A stretch of DNA of 64,000 nt from Streptomyces eurocidicus (GCF_002891295.1 NZ_LGUI01000002.1:868001-932000); one strand, 5' to 3'; positions 1 to 8,170 are shown, numbered from the stretch's first letter. The notes: generated from the letters alone by a model not told the origin. Translations and numbers: made by a program.

Positions 1-345
1 CACGAATTTGAATACTGAGAGTAATCAAATAGCCGCATGAGGTGACAGGGCGTGTGGTGGTGCGGTCGTCGCACAACCCTGCGAAAGGCGAGCGCCCCGC
101 GCTCGGACCGGACGCGAGCCCTTCCGAGGCGGCTCGCGCTCCCGCAGGGAGTGTGCGAGAGGGCGCGCGAGGTTGTACGAGGGGTGCCGTCGGTGACGCC
201 CGGTGGAAGACGCTCCGTGACGCGCCACTCCTTAGGGAGGGCAGAATCCTTCCTTCTCTGCGCCGAACGGGTGGGTGGGCGGATCGGCGCCGCCCCGACG
301 GGCATGCCAGAGGCCCAAGGCACTCGCGAGGTATGAGAGGTCGAG
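1..345. other. No supported gene
   Basis: Several overlapping reading frames are open here, as expected at this GC content, but none has a convincing ribosome binding site or a recognisable product. The first 40 bases are relatively AT-rich and could be regulatory. I see no structure I can name. Confidence 0.4.
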
Positions 346-693
346 ATGAAACGCTTCCGACTCCCCGTCCTGGTAGTCGCTCTGGTGTTCACCGTCGGGG
401 CGATCGCCGCCTCGGCGTGGGTCCACGGCACCGAGGCCCCGGCCCCCTCGGGGGCGGGCACCGGGACCGTCCACTCCCAGGTCTCCGTCGCCTCGGGAAG
501 GTCCTTCGCCCTCGTCGTGAACTGCTCGGCCGGTCAGGACCCGGCGCGGGGAGCCGACGCCCCCGGAACCGGGCCACGGCGCTTCGTCACCACCGGCCCC
601 CCGTCCGTGACCACCAACTGGAGCATGTCCAGCACGGACGTCAGCACCTCCCGGCGGGACGTGAGAGCTGTGGCCATCTGCGCCACTCCTTGA
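346..693 (+). CDS. Small exported protein, unknown function
   Basis: A 115-residue protein of unknown function. The N-terminus has Lys/Arg followed by a hydrophobic stretch (about residues 5-24), typical of a Sec signal peptide or membrane anchor. The rest is rich in Ser, Thr and Pro, has two cysteines, and shows no motif I recognise. The ATG is preceded by GAGAGG at suitable spacing, which supports this start over the longer overlapping frames. It stands alone; the next gene begins about 280 bases downstream. Family unknown, so the call rests on the start site and signal sequence only. Confidence 0.5.
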   Translation: MKRFRLPVLVVALVFTVGAIAASAWVHGTEAPAPSGAGTGTVHSQVSVASGRSFALVVNCSAGQDPARGADAPGTGPRRFVTTGPPSVTTNWSMSSTDVSTSRRDVRAVAICATP

Positions 694-976
694 GGAAGAG
701 GCCGGGCGGGCGCCCGAGACGCCGGTGCCGGGCCGGGAACCGCCTCGACACGGTCGCCGGCGGGCCCACCGGGACGCGGACGTACCCGTCCGGTCCGGTC
801 AAGGCATGGGCATGAACGCCCCGTTCGGGTGGTCATCGCCATCGCCACGGCCGCCGGTCCGCCGTCGCCCGGTCCGCCCGCGCTCCGGCTCCGGCGCACG
901 CCCGTAGCCACTCGTGCGCCCTGTACGCGGCACTGTGCACTACGGACCTCACGGTCGCGATGCGTACGATTCGGAC

Positions 977-1990
977 GTGATCGTCTACGCCCCGGCAGTA
1001 CTGTTCCTCGTTCTCTTCGCCATCGGCGTCCTACGCGACCGACGGCGCTTCAGCAACGCCGTCTACCTCGGACTCGCCGTCATATCCCTGTTCTTCGTCC
1101 TGCTGCGGCTGGCCGGCACCGCCGACGGGCACGGGCGCACCCTCCTGACGTGGCTCATCGCCGCGCTGCTCCTGATCCCCTTCCTCGGCGCCCTGGTCCT
1201 GCCGCTCTTCCTCCTGGCCAACGGCGTCAAGATGATCCGCAAGGAGGGCCGCCGCCCGGCGAACCTCCTCTCCTTCCTCTGCGGTCTGGGCATCCTCGGG
1301 GTCATCGGCCTGCTCTTCGCCGCGGCGGCCACCCGCTCGCCCGCCCTCGCCGCCGTGGCCGGCACCACCCTGCTCATCGTCGGCTATGTGTCGTTCCTGT
1401 TCTTCTGCTTCATCGGCTACGCGTTTCTCTACGGCCGGCTCCAGCCGCGCCGCGACGTCGACTTCGTGGTGGTGCTCGGCTCCGGACTGATCGGCGGCGA
1501 ACGCGTCCCGCCGCTGCTCGCCAGCCGCCTGGAGCGCGGTCGCAAGGTGTACGAGGCGCAGGCCGCACGCGGCAACCCGCCCGTCCTCCTCACCTCCGGC
1601 GGCCAGGGCCCCGACGAGCGGCTCCCCGAGTCCCACGCGATGGCCGGCTACCTCACCGAGCGCGGCTTCCCCGCTGAGCACGTGCGCCGCGAGGACCGCT
1701 CCCGCACTACGGAGGAGAACCTCGAATACAGCAGGGCCATCATGGCGGAGGCCCGGGCCGACTACTCCTGTGTGATCGTCACCAATAACTTCCACGCCTT
1801 CCGGGCCGCCCTGACGGCACGCAAGACCGGTGTCAACGGCCAGGTCGTGGGCTCGCCGACGGCCGCGTACTTCTGGCCGAGCGCGACCATCCGCGAGTTC
1901 GTCGCGGTCTTCCTCCAGCACAAACTGGTCAACTTCACCGTCTGCGGGCTGCTCGCCCTCATGGGCCTGCTGGCCTGGCTGATCGCCTGA
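977..1990 (+). CDS. YdcF/SanA-type DUF218 membrane protein
   Basis: About 337 residues. The N-terminal half has several hydrophobic membrane segments. The C-terminal half is a DUF218 domain: a VVVLGSGLIGG-like strand-loop, LTSGGQG, an acidic ERGFP...EDRSRTTEENL segment and an NNFHAFRAAL-like segment. DUF218 proteins (YdcF, ElyC, SanA) are linked to envelope biogenesis, but the exact reaction is not established. I prefer the GTG at 977 because it starts directly at the first membrane helix; an in-frame GTG at 914 would add 21 polar residues. Neither has a strong Shine-Dalgarno site. It appears monocistronic. Confidence 0.75.
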   Translation: MIVYAPAVLFLVLFAIGVLRDRRRFSNAVYLGLAVISLFFVLLRLAGTADGHGRTLLTWLIAALLLIPFLGALVLPLFLLANGVKMIRKEGRRPANLLSFLCGLGILGVIGLLFAAAATRSPALAAVAGTTLLIVGYVSFLFFCFIGYAFLYGRLQPRRDVDFVVVLGSGLIGGERVPPLLASRLERGRKVYEAQAARGNPPVLLTSGGQGPDERLPESHAMAGYLTERGFPAEHVRREDRSRTTEENLEYSRAIMAEARADYSCVIVTNNFHAFRAALTARKTGVNGQVVGSPTAAYFWPSATIREFVAVFLQHKLVNFTVCGLLALMGLLAWLIA

Positions 1991-2294
1991 GCCGTCACCG
2001 ACCGGCCGACCGTCCGTCCGTCCGGCCCCGCCGGGGGCGCCCGCCCCGCCCGCGAGCGAAGATCATCTGTCCCCGGTCCGAGGCGCTCCGGCGGTTACCG
2101 GCCATGCGGCCACCCGGGTGTGCGGGGCCGAAACGGACGTGGGAGAGGATGACTTCTCGCGCCGGAACACCTCCGTGGCCAGGCGCGATCACGATCCGTG
2201 GGACAGGCAGGTACAAGGTGACGAATCATTACTTCGGGCTTCCGGCGGCGTACGGCGCCGTCGCCAGGCTCTCCGCGACGGCAGGGGGACACCG

Positions 2295-3392
2295 ATGAAC
2301 CGGGATCTGACACTGCACGACATCATCGTCGCCGGCATCGGGCTGGCCGCGGGCCTGGCCCTGGCCCTCGTGCTGCGGGTGGTCCTGCGCTGGCTCGGGG
2401 TGCGGGCCGCGAGAACCCGGTGGGGCGGGGACGACATCATCGTCGACGTGCTGCGCACGCTCGCCCCCTGGTCCGCGGTGGCGGGCGGCGTGGGGGCGGC
2501 GGCCGCGGCCCTCCCGCTGACCCGTCAGGTCGGAAGCATCGTCAGCCAGGTGCTGACGACGGTGGTCATCCTGATCGCGACGATTACCGCCGCCCGGGTG
2601 ATCAGCGGTCTCGCGCGGACCGTGGCGCAGTCCAGGTCCGGCGTCGCCGGGTCGGCCACGATATTCGTCAACATCACGCGCATCCTGGTGCTGGCGATGG
2701 GCTTCCTCATCGTCCTGGAGACCCTGGGCATATCCATCGCCCCGCTGCTCACCGCCCTCGGCGTGGGCGGTCTGGCCATCGCCCTGGCCCTGAAGGACAC
2801 CCTGGCCAACCTCTTCGCGGGCGTCCACATCCTCGTCTCGAAGACGGTGCAGCCCGGTGACTACATACGCCTCAGCAGCGGTGAGGAGGGCTACGTCCGC
2901 GACATCAACTGGCGCAACACGGTGGTGGAGGAGCTCTCCAACAACCTGGTCATCGTCCCGAACGCCAAGCTCGCCGGCACGAACATGACCAACTTCAGCC
3001 GGCCCGAGCAGAAGCTGTCCGTCACGGTGCAGGTGGGCGTCGCCTACGACAGCGACCTGGACCAGGTGGAACGGATCACCAACGAGGAGGTCCAGAACGT
3101 GATGCGGGACATCACCGGCGCCGTACCCGACCATGAGCCGGCCGTCCGCTTCCACACCTTCGGGGACTCCCGGATCGGCTTCACGGTGGTGCTCGGCGTC
3201 GGGGAGTACAGCGACAAGTACCGCATCAAGCACGAGTTCATCAAGCGCCTGCACCGGCGGTACCGCGCCGAGGGCATCAAGATCCCGTCCCCGGCCCGGA
3301 CCGTCTCCCTCCAGCAGAGCCCCGACCCCACGATCCCGCACCCCCGCCCGTCCCTCGACGCCGAACCGGACCGCGTCGCCACCACGGGCTGA
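2295..3392 (+). CDS. Small-conductance mechanosensitive channel (MscS family)
   Basis: A 365-residue MscS-type channel. Hydrophobic helices occupy roughly residues 8-135. They are followed by the pore-lining TM3 pattern, rich in Gly and Ala (LGVGGLAIALALKDTLANLF), and the beta domain (VQPGDYI, then a VRDINWRNTVV-like segment and IVPNAKL). The C-terminal part has the alpha/beta cytoplasmic cage. MscS proteins release osmolytes on hypo-osmotic shock. The ATG at 2295 follows a CAGGGGGAC ribosome site. The frame extends 59 codons further upstream, but that part has no domain support. The gene stands alone between two short intergenic regions. Confidence 0.88.
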   Translation: MNRDLTLHDIIVAGIGLAAGLALALVLRVVLRWLGVRAARTRWGGDDIIVDVLRTLAPWSAVAGGVGAAAAALPLTRQVGSIVSQVLTTVVILIATITAARVISGLARTVAQSRSGVAGSATIFVNITRILVLAMGFLIVLETLGISIAPLLTALGVGGLAIALALKDTLANLFAGVHILVSKTVQPGDYIRLSSGEEGYVRDINWRNTVVEELSNNLVIVPNAKLAGTNMTNFSRPEQKLSVTVQVGVAYDSDLDQVERITNEEVQNVMRDITGAVPDHEPAVRFHTFGDSRIGFTVVLGVGEYSDKYRIKHEFIKRLHRRYRAEGIKIPSPARTVSLQQSPDPTIPHPRPSLDAEPDRVATTG

Positions 3393-3402
3393 TACCGCGC
3401 AC

Positions 3403-3435
3403 CCGACAGTGCCGGGCATCCGACAGTGCCGGGCA
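3403..3435. promoter_or_regulatory. Tandem direct repeat upstream of the AraC gene
   Basis: Two copies of CCGACAGTGCCGGGCA start at 3403 and 3420 (17-bp period), followed by the inverted half TGTCGGG near 3441. They lie about 65-100 bases before the AraC-type gene. AraC proteins usually bind direct repeats, so autoregulation is a reasonable inference. Confidence 0.45.
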
Positions 3436-3501
3436 CAGGATGTCGGGTCCCGAGGGGCGGGTCCCTTCTAGCGTGAGTGACCGGAAGGGAAGGAGCCCGG
3501 G

Positions 3502-4368
3502 ATGCTGGAGCGGCTCAACCAGGCCATGGGCCACATCGAGCGCCACCTCGCCGAACGGATCGAGGTGGCCGATCTGGCGCGGATCGCGGTGACGTCGGAA
3601 TACCACTTCCGGCGGCTGTTCTCCGCGCTGGCGGGGATGCCGCTGTCGGAGTACGTCCGGCGCAGGCGGCTCACGGTCGCCGGTGCCGAGGTACTGGCCG
3701 GGGAGCGGACGCTGCTGGAGGTCGCGGTGCGGTACGGCTACACGTCGGGGGAGGCGTTCGCGCGTGCGTTCCGCGCCATGCACGGCGTCGGCCCCGGCGA
3801 GGCCAGACGGTCCGGCGCCACGCTCCGGTGCCAGTCCCGGTTGTCCTTCCGCCTCACCGTCGAAGGGAGCAGTGACATGCGGTACCGGGTCGTGGAGAAG
3901 GAGGAGTTCCGTGTGGTCGGGAGGAAGGCACGCGTCCCCCTCGTGCACGAGGGGGTCAACCCGGCCATCGCCGGCTTCATCCGGGGCATCGGCCAGGAGA
4001 CCCTGCGCCGCCTGCACAGCCTGTCCGATCAGGAGCCGGAGGGGATCGTGGGGGTGAGCGACAACCTCGACCCGAGCCGCGCGGAGGGAACCGAACTCGA
4101 CTACTACCACGGTGTGGTGACCCGGGCCCCCGCGCCCGAGGACATGGACGAGCTCACCGTACCGGCCGGTACATGGGCCGTGTTCGAGAGCTCCGGGCCG
4201 TTCCCGCAGGCGCTCCAGCACATGTGGCGGGACGTGTTCACCCAGTGGTTCCCGTCCAACCCCTACCGGAGCCGCCCCGGGCCCGAGATCCTGCGGGTCA
4301 GGCTGGAGCAGGACGCGGCACGGGCCGACGCGGAGCTCTGGATACCGGTGGAGCGGTCGGCGGTCTGA
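3502..4368 (+). CDS. AraC-type regulator with GyrI-like effector domain
   Basis: A 288-residue transcription factor. Residues 1-105 form the two-helix-turn-helix AraC/XylS DNA-binding domain (VADLARIAVTSEYHFRRLF, then VAVRYGYTSGEAFARAFR). Residues 125-285 form a GyrI/BmrR-like small-molecule-binding domain ending in AELWIPV. This order (HTH first, effector domain last) is typical of the Rob/SoxS-like group that senses cationic or hydrophobic compounds. GGAAGGAG precedes the ATG. A GTGCGGCG/CGCCGCAC hairpin just after the stop looks like a terminator, so it is probably not co-transcribed with the borosin genes that follow. Whether it regulates them is unknown. Confidence 0.85.
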   Translation: MLERLNQAMGHIERHLAERIEVADLARIAVTSEYHFRRLFSALAGMPLSEYVRRRRLTVAGAEVLAGERTLLEVAVRYGYTSGEAFARAFRAMHGVGPGEARRSGATLRCQSRLSFRLTVEGSSDMRYRVVEKEEFRVVGRKARVPLVHEGVNPAIAGFIRGIGQETLRRLHSLSDQEPEGIVGVSDNLDPSRAEGTELDYYHGVVTRAPAPEDMDELTVPAGTWAVFESSGPFPQALQHMWRDVFTQWFPSNPYRSRPGPEILRVRLEQDAARADAELWIPVERSAV

Positions 4369-4376
4369 GCCACAGT

Positions 4377-4402
4377 GTGCGGCGGCCCCCGGGTCGCCGC
4401 AC
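4377..4402 (+). terminator. Hairpin after the AraC gene
   Basis: Arms GTGCGGCG and CGCCGCAC (8 bp, perfect) with a 10-base loop, 8 bases past the AraC stop. No U-tract, as is common in Streptomyces. Confidence 0.4.
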
Positions 4403-4509
4403 GGCCGAGCATCAGGGACCGCGTCAGATGTTTGGCCCGGCCGAAGGTGGTCTGGAGAAGGCCCGGCGGAGCTGCCACGCTGGTGCCAGGCCGACGAGAG
4501 GGGTTGCCC

Positions 4510-5565
4510 GTGACGGGCGGATCGCTGGTAGTGGCAGGCTCCGGCATCAAGGGCATAGCGCACCTGACGCAGGAAGCCGTCGGCTGGATCAAGCAGGCCG
4601 ACCATGTCGTGTATTGCGTGTCCGACCCTGTGACGGACGTGTGGATCCGAAAGCACAGCAAGTCCTCCGACGACCTGTACCGGCTGTACGGAAACGACAA
4701 GCCCCGTATCCAGACCTACCGCGAGATGTCCGACGCGATGGTGGAGCCGGTCCGCGGTGGCATGAACGTGTGCGGCGTCTTCTACGGGCACCCGGGGGTC
4801 TTCGTCCACCCTGGGCACGCGGCGATCCGCACCGTTCGTGAAGAGGGGTATCCGGCGATGATGCTGCCCGGCGTCTCCGCGCTGGACTGTCTCTTCGCCG
4901 ATCTCGGTGTGGACCCCTCCAGGCGGGGCTGCCAGGAGCTGGAAGCCACCGACATGCTGTTGCGCGACCGGCCTCTTCTGGTGGACTCCCATGTCGTGGT
5001 GTGGCAGGCCGGGTGCGTCGGCGACCTCGGGTTCAACTTCGCCGGCTTCACCAACAGGCATCTGGGCGTGCTGGCCGAGTACCTCGACCGGTTCTATCCG
5101 CCGGATCACCCGATCACCCACTACCAGGCGTCCCAGTATCCGGTCTGTTCGCCTCACATCCGCACCTTGCCTGTGCGGGAGCTGCGGCAGGAGCCGCTGA
5201 CCGGCATCTCCACCTTGTATCTTCCGCCCGTCGGCCCACGGCCGGTCAATCAGCAGATGGCCGAGAGGCTGGGGCTGGGCGGTCGGTTCTCGGACACCAC
5301 GTCCGCCGAGCCGGCTGCCGACGACGAGCCTCCCCCGAGCAGGAGGGGAGCGATCGACCGTTACGTGCCGACCCGCTACCCCAGTCCGCTGGCCGACTAC
5401 CTGACCGAGCTGGCAACCGATCCGGTCCGTCTCGCCGAGTTCATGCGTGATCCCGAAGCCGCCTCCGGACAGCGGACCGCGCTGAGTGACGACGAACGCT
5501 CCGCGCTCCTCAGCCGGATCGGCGTAGTGATCCGCAGGGCGATGAAGGACACGACTGCCCTATGA
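4510..5565 (+). CDS. Borosin-type peptide alpha-N-methyltransferase (split form)
   Basis: A 351-residue SAM enzyme of the tetrapyrrole-methylase fold. It closely resembles the fungal borosin enzyme OphMA as I remember it. Shared features are GSGI at residues 10-13, DPVTDVWI at 39-46, an RIQTY segment in which R66 and Y70 align with catalytic residues, YGHPGVFVHPG near 92-102, and LPGVSALDCLFADLGVDP near 119-136. The helical region at 291-347 (DYLTELATDPVRLAEF, ending RRAMK) matches the precursor-binding helices that join enzyme to core in fused borosins. Here the protein stops right after those helices, so the substrate is encoded separately, at 5648. The GTG start follows GAGAGGGG; the 45 upstream codons lack domain support. 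Expected activity: iterative N-methylation of backbone amides of the partner peptide. Confidence 0.88.
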   Translation: MTGGSLVVAGSGIKGIAHLTQEAVGWIKQADHVVYCVSDPVTDVWIRKHSKSSDDLYRLYGNDKPRIQTYREMSDAMVEPVRGGMNVCGVFYGHPGVFVHPGHAAIRTVREEGYPAMMLPGVSALDCLFADLGVDPSRRGCQELEATDMLLRDRPLLVDSHVVVWQAGCVGDLGFNFAGFTNRHLGVLAEYLDRFYPPDHPITHYQASQYPVCSPHIRTLPVRELRQEPLTGISTLYLPPVGPRPVNQQMAERLGLGGRFSDTTSAEPAADDEPPPSRRGAIDRYVPTRYPSPLADYLTELATDPVRLAEFMRDPEAASGQRTALSDDERSALLSRIGVVIRRAMKDTTAL

Positions 5566-5567
5566 CT

Positions 5568-5594
5568 CTCCGGCGGCCCGAAGGGCGGCCGGAG
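5568..5594 (+). terminator. Hairpin between borosin methyltransferase and precursor genes
   Basis: Arms CTCCGGCGGCCC and GGGCGGCCGGAG pair except for one central mismatch, with loop GAA, starting 2 bases past the methyltransferase stop. It may be an attenuator or an RNA-processing element that sets the ratio of enzyme to precursor. Confidence 0.4.
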
Positions 5595-5647
5595 GGGGCC
5601 TCACGGCGCTCCGTGGTCCGTAGCAAGCCGTCACGAAGGAGGAAGAC

Positions 5648-5812
5648 ATGCCCACACGCGAAGTGACCGAACCACAGGAATCCCAGGCGCCCGACCTGCG
5701 GTACGCGGTCATGGACGTCACTCGGCAGGCGTCCACCGACACTTCCACCCTGCTGGTGGAGGGTTCCGTCGTCGAAGTCGCCGAAGTCGAAGTCGTCGAA
5801 GAAGCCGGCTAG
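5648..5812 (+). CDS. Borosin precursor peptide
   Basis: A 54-residue peptide, 82 bases after the methyltransferase gene, with a very strong ribosome site (AAGGAGGAAGAC before ATG). The first 35 residues are polar and leader-like. The C-terminus, VEGSVVEVAEVEVVEEAG, is a dense run of Val and Glu with small residues, the kind of beta-branched stretch that borosin enzymes methylate. It lacks the helical binding domain, which stays on the enzyme. It has no cysteine, lanthionine or lasso signature. Two hairpins follow the stop. That this is the substrate is inferred from adjacency, ribosome site strength and composition; methylation sites cannot be read from sequence. Confidence 0.75.
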   Translation: MPTREVTEPQESQAPDLRYAVMDVTRQASTDTSTLLVEGSVVEVAEVEVVEEAG

Positions 5813-5820
5813 CACTGCTG

Positions 5821-5886
5821 GGCGCGGACTGCGCTCCGCGCCATCCATATAACGACCGGCGGAGGCGGCTACGGCCACCTCCGCCG
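5821..5886 (+). terminator. Two tandem hairpins after the borosin precursor
   Basis: First hairpin: GGCGCGGA/TCCGCGCC (5821-5828 and 5835-5842, perfect, 6-base loop). Second: CGGCGGAGG/CCTCCGCCG (5857-5865 and 5878-5886) with further pairing in the loop. They lie between convergent genes and probably end transcription from both sides. Confidence 0.55.
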
Positions 5887-5889
5887 TCT

Positions 5890-6548
5890 CTACGGCCCTG
5901 CCTGCCTTTCGGTCGCCTCTGCCAGGGACGGCCGGTCCGGGCGGGCGGCTTGTTCCCGCAGGGTCTCGACCTGTGCGGTGAGGTCTTCGATGCGGCGGTG
6001 GAGGGCCTGGATGCAGACGAGGGCGACGCCGTTGGTGTCGGTGGCGGAGATGGTGACGTTGTTGTCGCCGAGGCCGAAGGCCGCGTGCCAGTCCTGTGCC
6101 ATCGGGCCGAGGTGCCGGACGTCCGGCGGGTCCCAGTGGTAGCGCCAGGTGCTGACCGGCAGCCGGAGGACTTCCTCCAGGACCTTATGGCCGTTGACGG
6201 CCTTGGCGGGGCCGGTCGTGGCCGCGGTGGCGGCAGAGGCCAGACCCGCCGGGCCGGCGAGGACCTGCGCACGGGTCAGGGGATCACGGCGTGCCGCCCG
6301 CGCTGCGCGGGCGGCACGCCACCAGGTGGCGATCAACGGTCCCAGCGCACCGGGGTCACGTCGGTCTTCGCATTGCGATCTGAGAGACCGCCCAGCAGGC
6401 TGCTCAGCAGTCCGGTGACGATGTTCAGGATCTGGGGGGATGCCTGCTCGGCGATCGGGGTGAGGGGGGCCGTGCTGCTGCCTCCGGCCCGGGTTACGTC
6501 GGCCTGGGTGACGGGAGTGGCACGACGGTCGGGGCTGACTGATGTCAT
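5890..6548 (-). pseudogene. Tail-fibre/peptidase S74-type chaperone-domain gene, interrupted
   Basis: The 5' part (from ATG at 6548, ribosome site AGGAG) encodes 71 residues ending SDRNAKTDVTPVRWDR then stop, which is the start of an intramolecular-chaperone (S74) domain. The rest of that domain is in another frame downstream: HKVLEEVLRLPVSTWRY, then DPPDVRHLGPMAQDWHAAFG, a D-x-N-GVAL...IQALHRRIE segment and a coiled-coil tail, ending at 5890. About 146 bases separate the two halves and shift the frame, so the gene looks disrupted. Stand-alone S74 proteins of this type occur in Streptomyces outside prophages, and no other phage gene is nearby. A sequencing error plus a natural linker is less likely, because the insert is large. 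Confidence 0.65.
6191..6339. repeat. Insert-like segment with short terminal inverted repeats and internal palindrome
   Basis: This segment splits the S74 domain. Its ends carry CCGTTGA (6191-6197) and TCAACGG (6333-6339), a 7-bp inverted repeat. Inside is a 16-bp inverted repeat (GGCGTGCCGCCCGCGC at 6288-6303, its complement at 6305-6320) with a single base between the arms. This could be a small non-autonomous element or an IS remnant. No clear target duplication was seen, so the boundaries are tentative. Confidence 0.35.
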
Positions 6549-6857
6549 GGGCTTCTCCTATGAAGAAGGATCCGGCCCTGCACGGTCTGCCCACGGTGAC
6601 CGCGGAACAAGGCATTCCGACCTGCCGTCACCCGGACGAGTGCAAGCCCCGCGACGGCTGACGGGCGACGTGTCCATGGAAGTCCTGCCGATCCCGCGAC
6701 AACGCGTCCTCAGTCAGGCGACAGAAGGAAGCAGCGCCGGGAAAGGTCAAGCCGAGCACCGAAAACGCGCCGCCGTCCCTTCCGGGGCCGGCCCGGCAGG
6801 AGACCTGCTCCGGGTGGAGGACGTACGTGCCGGAGCCAGTGGCGGCAGCCGGATCTC

Positions 6858-7010
6858 TCAGTCGTCGGGGGTGGTGTTGAGAGCACCGCATGACCAGCAG
6901 TCCCACTCGCCGGGCAGCTCGTAGTGCGTTGTCGTCCAGAAGCCCTTGGGGCGGCCTTTGACGATGTTGGTCTCCCCGCACCGCCAGCATGTGAACTCGA
7001 AGTCCTCCAC
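6858..7010 (-). CDS. Small zinc-ribbon protein
   Basis: A 50-residue protein with two CxxC-type pairs, CWRCG near residues 8-12 and CWSCG near 38-42, separated by a basic/aromatic segment (KGRPKGFWTTTHYELP). The four cysteines would bind one zinc ion in a rubredoxin or zinc-ribbon knuckle fold. The GTG at 7010 starts just before the first knuckle; its ribosome site is weak (AACAGG). It lies upstream of the broken S74 gene on the same strand, with about 310 bases between them. Function unknown; the conserved Trp residues inside both knuckles argue that it is a real gene. Confidence 0.6.
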   Translation of the reverse strand: MEDFEFTCWRCGETNIVKGRPKGFWTTTHYELPGEWDCWSCGALNTTPDD

Positions 7011-7543
7011 CTGTTCAGGATGCCGTCAGGAGGGCTCGGGCGGGGTGGGCGTTTCAGCCGATTACAGGCCGGCCCGGGACGGATGTCGCGCCCGGCAGAG
7101 CCGCTGACCGGCCCGGCGGGGAGGCGTTCCAGGAACGGGGGTCGGCGAACGCAGGACTCTGGGCCGCCGCCCTGATGGTTCGGGCGTTACCGGCGGCTTC
7201 CGGTGGTTATCGGCCCTGGCGTACTTTGCCGCCGCCGATCAGCGACGCCTTCACCGGACGCGCCGGGCCCGCGGGCGCCGCGAGGAAGCTTCGCCCTGGT
7301 CCCGGCCCGCTGCCCACGCGCGTCCAAAGAGGAAACCGCCTTGATCCGGTTCGGAGCACCATGCCTTACAGGGGCATTCCGGGACGGAGCAGTCTTCGGG
7401 CCATTGTGTGGTGCCCGGTGCAGGTAGGGCCTTCGCGATCCGGCCAAGCCCGCGACAGGCGCCGCCCCCACCACCGTTACCGAACTAGCGTCCTTTTATC
7501 GCCGGTTCGACCAGGACCGGCACGGCAGCGGAAGGGAACTCCT
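7011..7543. other. Intergenic region, no supported gene
   Basis: About 530 bases between divergent genes. Open frames exist on both strands but lack start sites or recognisable protein sequence. It presumably holds the promoters for the zinc-ribbon gene (leftward) and the secreted-protein gene (rightward). Confidence 0.4.
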
Positions 7544-8161
7544 ATGCGTACAGCGAAAGCCCTGTCCGTGGTGGTGGCCGGCCTGGCGACGGCCACTGTT
7601 CTGAGTCTGGGCACCTCCGCCTCGGCGGTGACGCCGGCCTCCCCGGGCGACGCGAGCCCTTCGGCCGGGCACGTGAGCGTGGACGGACACCGTGTGGTGA
7701 GGGGGACCACGATCGGGGAGTGGGGCAGGACGACGGACGGCGAGCTGTACTCCTTCACCTACAAGGCCGGTGAGACCAGGCCCGCGGCGCCTGCCGCCCC
7801 GGCGGCGAGATGTTCGGTGTACATCTCCGACGTCGCCTTCCACGGGGCCGGAGCCGGGGCGTGGTTCCAGTGGGAGACCTCGCAGGCGTGCAGCGGGTCG
7901 TTCGGCTCCCAGAAGCTGCAGACACAGATGTGGCGCAGCTCGTGGAGCGGGCCGCGCGGGTACAACAACTGGCACGGCACGGACGCGACCTCGAACAACT
8001 TCATCGACTTCGGCTGGTCGTCGGACTGCAACGACGGGGGCGGCACCTACACCTACTACCCTGTGATGCAGGGCTACGCCAGCGGTATCGGCTGGGGCCC
8101 CACGACCCGCTCCAACAACGATCTTCGCAAGGGATGCGGCACCAGGGCTCCGAATCCGTAG
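7544..8161 (+). CDS. Secreted protein, unknown function
   Basis: A 205-residue exported protein. A classical Sec signal peptide (MRTAK, then hydrophobic core) ends near TSASA at residues 24-28. The mature part is rich in Gly, Ser, Trp, Tyr and Asn with four cysteines, and aromatic-rich runs such as WRSSWSGPRGYNNWHGTD and GGGTYTYYPVMQGYA suggest a small disulfide-stabilised beta fold. I do not recognise an enzyme motif. The ATG at 7544 follows GGAAGGGAACTCCT. A 58-residue gene follows 9 bases after the stop and is probably in the same transcript. Confidence 0.7.
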   Translation: MRTAKALSVVVAGLATATVLSLGTSASAVTPASPGDASPSAGHVSVDGHRVVRGTTIGEWGRTTDGELYSFTYKAGETRPAAPAAPAARCSVYISDVAFHGAGAGAWFQWETSQACSGSFGSQKLQTQMWRSSWSGPRGYNNWHGTDATSNNFIDFGWSSDCNDGGGTYTYYPVMQGYASGIGWGPTTRSNNDLRKGCGTRAPNP

Positions 8162-8170
8162 GAGAGTCGC

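Noticed and set aside
42..911. Long overlapping frames around the first small gene
   Set aside because: They lack ribosome sites and are dominated by Arg, Pro and Gly, as expected for shadows at this GC content.
3277..5157. 626-codon minus-strand frame over mscS end, AraC and the borosin enzyme
   Set aside because: Antisense shadow; recognised motifs are all on the plus strand.
5890..6548. Prophage or phage-tail cluster
   Set aside because: Only an isolated S74-type domain is present; no capsid, portal, integrase or tail genes are nearby.
7175..7543. N-terminal extension of the secreted protein to a start at 7175
   Set aside because: The extension is Arg/Pro-rich and lacks a ribosome site; the ATG at 7544 begins a proper signal peptide with a good ribosome site.
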